Assembly: GCF_051622035.1 (NCBI RefSeq)
Contig: NC_135360.1
Location: 7,554,001-7,618,000, forward strand
From: Arctopsyche grandis
Taxonomy: Eukaryota > Arthropoda > Insecta > Trichoptera > Hydropsychidae
Length of the DNA stretch: 64,000 nt
Direction of reading: 5' to 3'
The number at the start of each line of letters is the position of its first letter. The first letter of the stretch is position 1. A program made the translations under genes and the position numbers. Of the stretch, positions 23,706 through 35,900 are shown one piece after another. Below the pieces are notes generated by a model, which worked only from the letters and a program-made list of their open reading frames with translations, did not search any database and had not been told where the DNA came from.

Positions 23706-26700
23706 ATCAACTTCCTGATGGCGCAGCTTTTCGCCGTCTTGGTAGCTGGTGCTATGCGAGGACCCCTCAAGCCTTCAGATGCCTCTCCGACGACCCGTCA
23801 CTCAATATGTCTCGTATTGGGAGTAGCGACTGGTTATTTTTGCTTCGGAACGTGAGTCTGCATTTTATACACATACGGTACATCTCACTATTTATTTTTC
23901 AATACACTTACCTAAATGCACTGTTCAATTTTTCAGTAAGGCCATTCATTTGGCGCTGTTGCCGTTGATATGTTTTGTAGTGATAGAATTTGCACCCCAG
24001 AAGATCATGGCAAAGTAAATATCATATTGACTATGTATTCAATTTTATATTTCATTATACATTCATGTGTTTTTATTTATTTTTTAGTTCTATTTTGGGC
24101 ATCGCAATAGGGTACCTCTCTTGTATACATCTGCATCGTCAATTTTATCTTAATGAAAGCTGCAATTTAGATATTACGGGTATGTCGACTCATTGATTGC
24201 TTACATTGAAAGTTTGTGATGAATTGGTTGTAAATTGTATTTGTTTCAGGTCCACTTATGGTGATAACACAACGAGTAACCTCATTGGCTTATTGCATTC
24301 ATGATGGTCGTGTTGCACACGATAATTCAAATACTAAAGAGATCGTCGTCAACGACAGTGGTATGCATGTTATGTATTGATTTGTTAATGTCCACATAGA
24401 ATTTGTGTAGATACATAGATATAGAGCTAGTTTTTATTTTTGATGAAAGTGCTGTTGGCCTCATATGAGGATCACGCATAGATAGTGCTGCCGCCTAGTG
24501 GTTCATTATGTGAAGCAATTTTTATTGAAATGAGAATAGTATTGGGTGGCTGCAGGCCGTTGTCGATAGACTTCCACTCTACTTAATCGATTTGATATTA
24601 TTGTAGATCACGAAGCACTAGAGAAGGCGCCATCGCTTTTAGAGTTCCTATCGTATTCGCTCTCTTTTCAAACGCTACTTTGCGGTCCGCCGCTACCGTA
24701 CGTCATCTATATGGATTTCATACACGGCAGACAGACGCAAGATCAAGTAAATTCGATTTGTAATTCAATACTTGAGTATGCCGCTCGTGATCGAGTCCGT
24801 GTTCACGTGTGATTTTATTGCAGATTCAGGACGAAGCCAACAGACAACGTGCTGTCGGAATTAAATTTTGTGGGGTTATTATCGTCGCTGTGCTTCATTT
24901 AGTGTTATCGGCGCAATATCCCATCAGTGATTTAACAGGTATGTATAATATAAGTTTATAAGTGTTTCTGCAAATAGGATCAAAATAGTATTCGCCATGT
25001 GCTAAAAATCCATTCAATGATTCTTGGAAGTTATGCTTATCCAACACTCGTAGGATTCTTTTTGCTTAAGTCTAAATAAGTGTACGATAAGAATCGTTTA
25101 TGAGGGCAATGACTATAAATTTTTTGGATTTAGTTACAAGTCCGTTTACTTTAAGGTCAAAATACAATACAATGTTGGCCATCAATGTGAGTTGATAATT
25201 TAAGTACACACTTAACTGTTTAGTATGTACATGTACATATGTAGAGTAGAACTTCTCTGTTAGCGCGACGATTATCTGGTTGCAGTGGCGTAGCGAGGGT
25301 AATTGACGCCCGGGGCAGTCTTTTTTTTTCGCCTTTGTCATCTAAAATTTGCTAAGAAAGAAACAATACTTATTATATGTATATATATTACGGGTCTACG
25401 TGACGAGCCAGAATGTTAAATTACAGAAAACACAAATATCGGAAGGCAAAGATCGAAAATCGAAAGATCTTAAGTCGAAAGATCAAAAAAAAGGGTGCAT
25501 GGTAAACGGTACATACTCACGTACATACTCACTTAATTTGCGCGAGCAGGATACAACAGGAACAAGAGGAACAGGCTTTTCCTCCCGTATTCTGCGCGCG
25601 CACATTAATACGGGAGGAAAAGCCTGTTCCTCTTGTTCCTGTTGTATCCTGCTCGCGCAAACTAAGTGAGTATGTACCGTTTACCATGCACCCTTTTTTT
25701 TTTGATCTTTCGACTTAAGATCTTTCGATTTTCGATCTTTGCCTTTCGATATTTGCGTTTTCGGTAATTTCACATTCCGGCTCGTCACGGAGACCGATAT
25801 ATTACATATGTTATTTTATGACAAAATGATCTCGATTTGTAAAACTCAAGTATAACTTAAAATATAGTAAATTCGAAGAATTTTTGTATTTTAGTCATTC
25901 GTCGTCAGAGAGATGTAATAAAAATAGAGTGGCCCTTACGAATAAATAATTGTTGTCAATTTTACGCGGTACGTCTCTATAAATACGTTTCATCGCACGG
26001 AATACAATCGGATCAATTTACTTATGAAAATGTATCCCATGTTGTTTATTGTGTGTTTTACCGATGCTTGCCCATCTTGCGAGTAATATAAACAAACAGA
26101 GAAGTTTTTATCGGAAATACGTCGAGCAGCAAGCGTCAAACACGACTGATGCTAAAATTATTTAGATCTGTCCGTGGACAGAATGTCACTTGACAACAAT
26201 ATAACACCTAAAGCCACTTCTATTAATATTACATTTCTGTTCGTAGTGTTTTAAAGCGTTCAGATACAAAATATATGTGTATATAAATCATTGTCTTAAA
26301 TGCAACTTCCGCTTTCACGGTCTGGCTCAAATCTGGCGCCATGCTATTGCTTTCAATACAAAGACTGCATGTTTGACGGACGGATTACGAAGAACAGTCA
26401 TAAACTGAATGGCGAATTTTGTCGACGAATTCAAATCCGTCATTCGCTCACATTGTACTTTTCGCGGTGAACCCAAGCTACTAGAAAATTTGACATTTTG
26501 ATAGTGTGTGGCATAATTTTTATTATATACATATATACCAGGAAGGCCAAACAGGTAAAGCCCAATGCGCCTTCTTGGCCAATTACAAACAATACAGCAT
26601 TTTTATTACATAAGTCGCTGAATTACGAGACACTGAAAACTCGAAATTAACCTGAATTTTAACTTGTACAAAATTTTATTGTACATTAATCATACTCAAA

Positions 26701-28652
26701 TAGTGATGACATAGTAGGTAGGAAGGTTTTCAGCCAATTTTTATTCGAAGAACCGTTTCAACAATGAGATCAGAAAAATTGGCAAACTCTGATAGGAAAC
26801 GACCGACCTGGAGCACAAATATCCAAGTCTGACCAGCAGCATTAAAGATATACTCGGAATAAATTCTTTTCAATCGAGTTCAACTCACGGGATCGAACCT
26901 GGCGCTTCTCAGTGCTAGGCAAAGACCCAACTACAGAGCCATCTTATCGCCCCCTTTCCCTCCCCCCCCCCAGTTACTGGTTGTATTCAGATATTATTTA
27001 ACCCTTTGCCCGTGGCAATAAATATAGCGAACAATCCCTGTACGCGGCACCTTTTTAGCGAATTTGGCAATCGAGTTTTCGACCTTAAATACAGATTTTA
27101 ATATTTACTCAAGTAACCAGATATGTTAATTAACACAAAGTATTATTTTAAACAATAAAATACATAATATATCTATTAGTTTTGGATTAATTGTCAAATA
27201 ATCATTCTTCATAATTGTATGAAGACGTGACGTCACATAAACGAGGTTTCACTATGGTTCCACAAAAAACTAATTTTTGACTGGTATATATTCATTTTAA
27301 GCAAATTGAATAGATAGCATTCAACTCTCAGTAATATGTTCAACCAATTTTGAACCTTAAAACAGTTGAAATAGGCGCATATAAGCCTCAAAATCCCGTG
27401 CAAAGTTCAGAAATTCTATGGAAGACAGCCGCGCTACAGACTTGTCGCCTAAAGCTTCCATAGAAGACAGCCGCAGGCAAACGATTAAACACAATCTGAC
27501 AATCAATTATTGTAAATAGAATGTGACTTTTGCTTTGATATTGTATTGAAATGTATTATATACATATAATGTATTTTTTTATTGTTTTTAGGGAAAGCGC
27601 CTCCAAACTGGTCGATCGCTTATTTGTTGTGGTTCTGTTATGCAGCTACATTAGCAGTACGTTGCAAGTATTATTTGGCGTGGTTATTAGCCGACATTGT
27701 ATGCAATTGCGCTGGAATAGGATATCAGTCGCCTGGAAAATGGGACCGTGTCACCAACGTCAATATCATTGAATTTGAGGTAGAATTTATTCGAATTTAT
27801 ATATACATATGTACGTCTAATTTTCTATCGTGTGATTGTGACTGAAAGTATTGATGTAAAATTTTTGCACAGAGCGCGAGCACGTTCAGAGAAGCCGTCG
27901 CCAGCTGGAACATGGGAACGAATTCGTGGCTGCGGATGGTTGTATACAACCGAGTGCGTTCTGCGAAACTTTTGAAGACGTACGCACTGTCTGCGATATG
28001 GCACGGATTCTATCCGGGGTATTATTTGACGTTCGGCACCGGTGCACTGTTCACCCTGGCCGCTAGAAAGGTATCGTTTTTGCGTCATATGCGAACCGTA
28101 GGATGAAAGAGGGTCGGTGTAACGAGTGTGTGTTTAATTATAGGTGCGCAGATTTGCACAACCGTTTGCGTGGTCGAGTAGTAGGCTGTACAGTGCACTC
28201 GCCTTTGCACTTTGTCGAATTTTTATGACATACGCTACCGTGCCATTTGTTTTACTTGATTTTGCACCCAGTATTGCCTTGTACAGGTATGTGTTTTTTT
28301 TTTTATTTGATTTTAAATCGATTCAAATTTTGATAGCTTCTATTAATTTTACAGTGACATCTATGAATTTTCTTGAAAAATTTGAATTGATTCATTTCTT
28401 TTATTTATTTATTTTTAAATCGCATGGCATATATTGCATTTATTTATTATATATAATATATATATGAATTTATTCGATCTTGTAGTTATTTATGATGTTT
28501 TTATGTTGTGTTATTTCAGGCAAGTGTATTTCTCTTTGCATTGGGTAGCGCTGGGTGCTTTGTTGTTGCCGTCGCCTAAGTTGAAAAAAATAACCACCAA
28601 GAGTACCAACGGCGAAGCTAATCATGAAAATGGTAAAGTCAAAACTGGCTGA
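23706..28652 (+). CDS. MBOAT lysophospholipid acyltransferase (oysgedart/nessy type), 5' exon missing
   Basis: Ten exons: 23706-23851, 23937-24014, 24088-24179, 24250-24360, 24607-24746, 24824-24938, 27592-27779, 27873-28070, 28144-28286, 28520-28652. All introns are GT-AG and phases are continuous, giving 447 residues and a stop. The order of motifs matches MBOAT1/2: INFL..QLFA at the first exon, GPLMVITQRVTSLAY, LLCGPPLPY, KYYLAWLLAD, then SWNMGTNSWL and SAIWHGFYPGYY. The last two hold the family catalytic pair, Asn303 and His334 in this numbering. These enzymes are multi-span ER membrane proteins that reacylate lysophospholipids. The protein starts mid-frame at a splice acceptor, so a short first exon must lie upstream; I did not find it. 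The 2.65-kb intron before 27592 is largely transposons. Whether it is oys or nes is not resolved. Confidence 0.93.
25283..25340. mobile_element. hAT-like terminus, solitary
   Basis: CAGTGGCGTAGCGAGGG followed by GACGCCCGGGGC resembles a widespread hAT terminal sequence. No partner end was found; it lies in the large MBOAT intron. Confidence 0.4.
25391..25796. mobile_element. Hairpin MITE family K, copy 2: near-perfect 406-bp palindrome
   Basis: Starts CGGGTCTACGTGACGAG and ends CTCGTCACGGAGACCG. The two arms, each about 190 bp, are almost exact reverse complements around a small centre near 25590 (CTGCGCGCGCACA). ATATATTA flanks both sides (25383-25390, 25797-25804). No protein. The 106-codon frame across it is an artefact. 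It sits in an MBOAT intron and would fold into a long double-stranded stem in that pre-mRNA. Confidence 0.9.
26541..26960 (-). mobile_element. SINE family E, minus strand, alternative head
   Basis: Minus-strand head GGCTCTGTAGTTGGGTCTTT with box B GGTTCGATCCCGTG, then the family body and 3' segment. The head type matches the copies at 58.4 and 63.2 kb rather than that at 5.5 kb. Confidence 0.75.
27002..27484. mobile_element. piggyBac-like MITE, copy 1
   Basis: Starts CCCTTTGCCCGTGGC and ends GCCGCAGGCAAACGA, flanked by TTAA at 26998-27001 and 27485-27488. The TTAA target and CCC ends are piggyBac hallmarks. An inner pair, TTCTATGGAAGACAGCCGCG and AGCTTCCATAGAAGACAGCC, lies near the right end. 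Non-coding, 483 bp, in the large MBOAT intron. Near-identical copies at 34212 and 37889. Confidence 0.9.
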
Positions 28653-31311
28653 AACAAAAAGTCTGAAGAATATACAAAGATATTTGAGAAACGAAGGCTA
28701 TATTTTGTACTGAATAAATGATGTTATTTGTAAAAAAAAAAGTATAACGTGCGCGTACTGAACAATTTATAAATTTTGACTGCCAAATTTTTTATGAAAC
28801 CTTTAAATCGTGTATATAAAAGAGATAGAGAGAGAGAAAGTTTTACTATCTGGAAAATAGTTTGCATTATTTATGTGTGTATTCGAAATTTGAAAATATA
28901 GTCGTGAAAGGTCACAAAATATATTGAAAACTATATATTATAAATTTCATTTTCATATATAAAAAAAAATGTATAAAAGTACAAATTTATTTTATTTTTT
29001 CTGCATTTTTTGTTCAATATTATTCTCCTATTGATATTTTTTAATACAACAGATGTATATAATACAATTTAAAATGTTTCCACGTTATTTCATTGCATTG
29101 ATTAATTCAATATTGAAGTTTTTTTCTTATAAACATTGAAATAAGTTTTATTTCATAGTATTATCTTTTTTGTATAGTTATAAATTAAAAATACTTCATT
29201 GTACTAATGAAAACAATTTTTTGAATGTGTATTTTTATATTGTATTGAGTCTATGAAGTAAACATCTGTGCTAAATTTTTACTCTACAACTATTGTGTAT
29301 TTAATATTCATATTAGAAGAGGAATTGAGTATGCGTATTTTCTTTTTGAGCGATTTTATTATTAAAATTATTAATCGGAGATTGATATGTTTATTTCGTG
29401 ATAGCTGTTTAACATCTTGATTACTAAAAGTATGATATTATGGTATTAACATTTACTAATAATCATATCAATATTGTATTATATTTTATACGAATCATAT
29501 TGTAACATTATTTTTTGAATATTTCCACTTGTGAACATTCTAGTTTTTTTAATTAACAATTTTTTTAATCTATATACTTTAAAGAGTGTAATAGATAGAT
29601 GTGTGAATATTATTAGTTACACAATACGTTTAATATAATTAAATTCTAAAGTAATTTTTAATATACAATGTTGGAATTGTTATGATTTTGTTCATTATAT
29701 TGATTGTTTTTTTATCATATGTATATAAGCGTACGTACAATTAAAATGATAGAATTGTCACGTTGCTACGAAAGAACAATTAATATTTCACCCGGCGCAG
29801 ACATACGGCCGGTTATGTGTAGAATTTTATAATATTTTTGTGTGTATAAATAATTGAAGAATAATATTATATTTATAATTATTAATATATTATCATCATT
29901 ATCAACAAAGTATGTCTTCCGTTTTGTGTATGTTAGTGATTGTGATTCTACAACTGTCATAGATTTTGTTTATTATTAGTCTTTATTATATAGATTATAT
30001 TACGTAGCTTCCTTTTTAAATACTATCATTCCATCAAAAGTCAATCAAGACTTTGCAACTATTGTTTAATCACTGTGAATCTTACGAATTTATAATTACA
30101 AATACATTTGTGCATTAAAATTTTCCACGTTTCTAAAAGTTCATATCAATATTTACAAATAAATAAAAGTAACGTTTGTAAAACTGGAAAAATCGACTGA
30201 AAGTTAGGTGAAGGTTGTTTCATAATAATAATAATGTTCAAATATCTATATACGAGTATATAAATGTGAATTTGAGCTCGTTTCTTCAACAACTTTTTAT
30301 ATTCCGTGGCGTAACTACGATTAACATCAACTGTAATAGTGGTTTTAGCACTGATCTGATCTATAGATTAGCTATTTGTTCCTTTTTTCGTACTTTTAGA
30401 TACAAACTGAACGATAAATATCACTTCTGTACAGTTCGACTAATAACGTGTTTAATATTTTTGATAGAAACATATGCGAACTGAATATGTTCAACGTTAA
30501 ACAATTTAGTACGTCAAATTTATGCATTCGGACAGGCGCTGGTTACGTCACATTCTTATCTTCCTGTCGACCTTAACTAATTGAATCAAATAGTCTAAGC
30601 TTTTTATATAAAATCCTATTATATTTATTTTTAAAGTAGACCTAAACGCTTACGATTGCAAAAGACTAATATCTTCGTACACAATTCATGGGATTCAAAA
30701 ACGTGGAATGATCAAAAATTTGTGTATAAATGTACGGATGGTAATAAATTGTAGTTCATATCAAACTGATGAAATATTCTTTATACATATTATATATATA
30801 TATAATATAATGGGATGAAATCATATTATAATTGTGTATAAATAAAAACCACACACACACTCACACACACACCCTTGTGTGCTTGTACATAATGTAATAA
30901 ACGTAATCGTGAATGTATATCCTCAAAATTACATAATTTTTACTGTTTTGTAAAGTGAATGTTGTTTTTTATACCTTAATATTAACACTAAATGTTTGAG
31001 ATAGAACATATTGATAAGACTGAAAAATTAATATTAGTGACATTGAAAACCCTAAATAGTCTAAAAGGAAAAATAATCATCGTTTAATAATTTAATTTAT
31101 AGTATGTAGTTTTGGCTCTAATTATTTATATTTATTTCTCGTTTTCAGTTATTATTTTATATCAGTGGCCGATTGTCATCTTTTTGTTTTGAAATTATCA
31201 TTTGCGCAATAGTTTGTCAAGAAATTGTATCGGAGGGAAACGTGTCATATTAATATAATTAATATAAAATCTTTGTATCGTTCATCAGTATATCAAAGAA
31301 TAATTTATTAT
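28653..31311. other. AT-rich 3' flank of the MBOAT gene; AATAAA at 28713
   Basis: AATAAA at 28713-28718, followed within 20 bases by an A-rich run, gives a proximal 3' end for the MBOAT mRNA. The next 2.5 kb is AT-rich and nearly free of the repeat families seen elsewhere. It may be a long alternative 3' UTR or intergenic DNA. A short CA run occurs near 30850. Confidence 0.45.
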
Positions 31312-31809
31312 AGGTTGTGGCTATTTGCAGGCACTATATCTGCAAATTATTGGCTATTTGCAGGTACTATATCTGCGAATTATTGGCTATTTGCAGGTAC
31401 TATATCTGCGACAGGCGCAAAGCCTTCTGCGCATGCTCATGAACTGTCACTGTCAGCGTGTTTACTGTTAAAATGTTGTTTAAACCTCTTAAAATTTAGT
31501 TCGAACTCGTAAAGTGACGTAGAGTAAAAAATATAATCCAAATTAGTTAATATTATTAATTGTTAGAAAATTATTATCATATACAACGTATAATACCTAC
31601 ATACAAGTACAAGCCGCGAACTAGCTAAATGATATAAATCTATTATAATAACGTGCGAAATTTTTTTGCCTCATGTATAATGAACGATTGATTAAACATG
31701 TCTAGCAAACATTAAATGTAAGAAATTATAATCAGATTATAAGTTCACGCGCATGCGCAGAAGGCTTTGCGCCTGTCGCAGATATAGTGAATGCAAATAG
31801 CCACAACCT
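31312..31809. mobile_element. Foldback element family B, copy 1
   Basis: Left arm GGTTGTGGCTATTTGCAG, then three copies of a 32-33-bp unit (GCAGGTACTATATCTGCG core), then CAGGCGCAAAGCCTTCTGCG. The right arm carries the complement (AGAAGGCTTTGCGCCTGTCG) with a single unit and ends GCCACAACC. The core is not coding. The relative at 38726-39257 has different unit numbers. Confidence 0.8.
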
Positions 31810-32370
<561 letters not shown>

Positions 32371-32743
32371 ACGCTCGCACACAACTATTATTGTATTATT
32401 GAAAAGCGAAAGCATATTACATATTTGTTCCGATGTGTTAACTTTTTATTGTAGCATTTTGCCAACTTGCATTTAATTGTATGTATTCTTGTACATAATC
32501 TTAAAATTTTATTTGCATCGTTGATATTGCAGTTGTGTGTGTGTGCGTTTTTGTTTAAAATAACGATATGATACAATCATAATTGTATTGTAATATATTT
32601 ATATTCTTACGATATTAACGTTAAATATTTTATAAATATTTTTATCTTGCTAATTTTGCAAAATTGTTCCCAGTGTGATGTTATCGATTTGGAATATGTG
32701 TGTGTTAATAATAATAACGATGTTGACTATCGAACAAACTATA

Positions 32744-32833
32744 GCGACGTCAATCGTAAACCCTGAATTTGAAATTTGCACATGTTTATGATCATCATCA
32801 TCATCATCATCGGTGGTTTACGCTTGACGTCGT
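32744..32833. repeat. Stem-loop with an (ATC)n loop
   Basis: CGACGTCAATCGTAAACC pairs with GGTTTACGCTTGACGTCG at 17 of 18 positions across a loop of about 50 bases that contains an (ATC)7-like run at 32791-32813. It is not part of a family seen elsewhere in the window. Confidence 0.6.
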
Positions 32834-32993
32834 AATACTGCATATTTATATACTAACGAAAAACCTATACAGATCAATAAAAACACCATATGAATGTGTC
32901 AAATGTTCATATATCCTTTAAATATTATATTGAAGATGATTAAATGTTTATGTATAATAAATTGAAAATATTTTTCACATTAAAAAGAGACTT

Positions 32994-35900
32994 TCAATTG
33001 CAATTGCTCATCAGGTTATAATTGAGGCGGAATCCTAGTTCTCTCGCCGCGTCCTTGACGAGATCATCACTTCTAAAATGGATGTATAACGGTCCGGGTG
33101 GCATCACTAGAAATATTTATACAGATTGTTACTAAAAATCATTAAAATTTGAATTCACATTGGACGTTTCATCACCAGCGACTATTTGAGTGGTCATACT
33201 CGAGCCGCACCATTTGGAAGCTCTGGTGCCTTCGCTGGATTGAGCCTCTGGTAAAAGTAGGTAATCTCCGGTGCCCGTTCCTGAAGATATCACCTGGCAG
33301 TCGCCGTCGTTCTCTCCGTTTGTCTCGGACTCAATTTGAAACGTAGATGCTGTAAATCTGTAATGTTTGTATGTTTGTGAGATGTGTTCTTAGTTTGAGT
33401 TGTGAATGAAATGTCTACCTGATGCCGCAAATGTTCTGTTGTCGTCTGAAACACATTGCATATAGTAAATTGCCTAAGTATGGACCTGTTCCTCGATTGT
33501 AGTTGAATGATTCTATTGATCCTGATCGGTCCGGATAATATTGTAGGCATCCGGGTGGTGCTGGAATTTTATTTAATATACATAAATGCTAGTATGAATC
33601 CTTTCGATTGGTTTACCATTAGAAAGAATTTACCAATAAGATATTCATCTCTGTCGGCAGTCAGTTTGAAATCCGGAACGGTGTTCAAAATAGCAATCTC
33701 TTTAAATTTTCTGTAAAATTAATCGTACTAGTCGAATTAGTTGAATTCTTATCTGATATATAGTAGAACCTCGATTATCCAGATTGTTAAAAACAAACAC
33801 AAATTTGCTGCTTTGAAATGCTTAACATAAAATTTCGAAAATAAGACGGAGAAATGAGTCAGTTGTCTTCAGAATTCAATACTCAAAGGACGTTGTTTAT
33901 TTTTAATATTACCAATATTACGAATTAGATATAATCAATACTTTAAAAAGCGGTGTCTTAAGATGTTTTTTGTCAAATAAATAGTGTTGTAATGTCAACC
34001 ATCTGTTTAATGATTCTTTAAGGTCAGAAGATGGAAGCTTAGAGCGCAAGGTTATGAAAAAGTCGAAGAGTGTATTCTTATGTAGTTCATTCAAAGACGA
34101 TCGTCTGGATAGTCAATATCTGGTCCATTATTATATGAAAAGTATTCGCGATTTGGCAGCTTCAAAAAGAACAGCTAACTTTGACCAAAAATCTGTAATT
34201 GAATTTCTTAACCCTTTGCCAGTGGCAATAAATATAGCGAACAAGCCCTGTACGCGAATTTGGCAATCGAGTTTTCGACCTTAATTACAGATTTTAAAAT
34301 TTACTCAAGTAACCAGATATGTTAATTAACACAAAGTATTATTTTAAATAATAAAATACATAATATATCTCGTAGTTTTGGATTAATTATCAAATAATAA
34401 TTCTTCATGCAATTGAGACGTATCGTCGCCATTGTTCAACAGACGTGACGTCACATACACGAGGTTTCAGTATGGTTCAACAAAAAAACTAATTTTTGAC
34501 TGGTATATATTCATTTTAAGCAAATTGAATAGATGGCATTCAAATCTCGGTAATATATTCAACCAATTTTGAACCTTAAAACAGTTGAAATAGGCGCATA
34601 TAAGCCTCAAAATCCCGTGCAAAGTTCAGAAATTCTATGGAAGACAGCCGCGCTAGACTTGTCGCCCAAAGCTTCCATAGAAGACGGCCGCGGGCAAACG
34701 GTTAATAAAGAATAATTTAATATTGATTTTTACGTTATTATAATATATGTAAATGTAGACAAATAAAAATGATTCATACTGAATGTATACTTCTTTCCCT
34801 GTCAATTGTGATTTTTTCGATTATCCGGACTACCTTCATCCCCAATTAGTCCGGATAGTCGAGGTTCTACTGTACACTTAATCTAACCTTGGCATGTTGT
34901 AACATTCCAATTGTGTAACTTTCAACCTCCAAGAAGGTTGCTGCAGAGTGGGACGGTTACCTCTGCCGACGATTCTAAACTGCATCTGAAACCCTCGTAC
35001 GTTTTGCGACGCATTCACTCTAACATAAACTATAAATGTAAATTAATATCAATACGCAATTGAAGTATTTGAAATGAATAGCAAACAGTTTACCATGTTG
35101 GTTGACATTTTCTCCGCATAATATTGGCACGTTGTCTCCGGGAAGGTCTCCCGTTATTTCAAACGCATCGTCATGACATTCATATCCCGGACCTGTCGTA
35201 GTTGTTGCGTCGATTGTCTGAATTCATATATTGTTTTACATAAAAAAATCTAAGCTGAAATATATTTTATTACATGACATAACTTACAGTCGTAGGCAGT
35301 GATAGTGAAAATACTTCAAAATCAATTCTCATTTGGCAAACGTTAAGGTTGTTGATTTCGACAATGTACGAGCATTCGACTCCGCTATCTGGTATTGTAG
35401 GATTTGTGAAAGATGCTGTTTTTAAATTTGTCCTTAAATCGCAAGTTGATACTGCAATTACATTGTTTTTGTATTTTGGATATGGAGGAGGATATGTTTT
35501 GTATAAAAAATTTCATTACATGAACAACATGTGCCGAATAAGCCGCATAGTCCTACTGCTGTTCCTCCTTGTTTTGAGCAAGATATTCTATTTGTGCATA
35601 TTCCTTGGACTCCATTTTCTCCAAGGCAAGTTGAACCGGTTGCAAATATTCCTTAAGATAATAGATTTTTGGCTATATGATTATTTCGATGCGGTGCAAA
35701 CGATCGACAAGCGCCAGACAGACTGAACGACAGATTAACGACACGTGTACCTTATGCGTGCGCACTGCTCGCACTTACACTAAGCGAAATCTACCCGAAG
35801 TCCCGACATACCTACTCTGTATACGTTCTGTGCTCCTGATACTTTAGTTCCGAATTTTGCCTTATTAAACTCGTCAGAAAGATCCAACTCAATTTTAATA

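Noticed and set aside
33290-33360. Alternative frame LQHLRFKLS at the start of a CUB exon, suggesting a frameshift
   Set aside because: The phase-correct frame (ASTFQIESE) aligns with the paralogue's FQL and leads directly into the conserved DYLLLP/KWCG segment, so no frameshift is needed.
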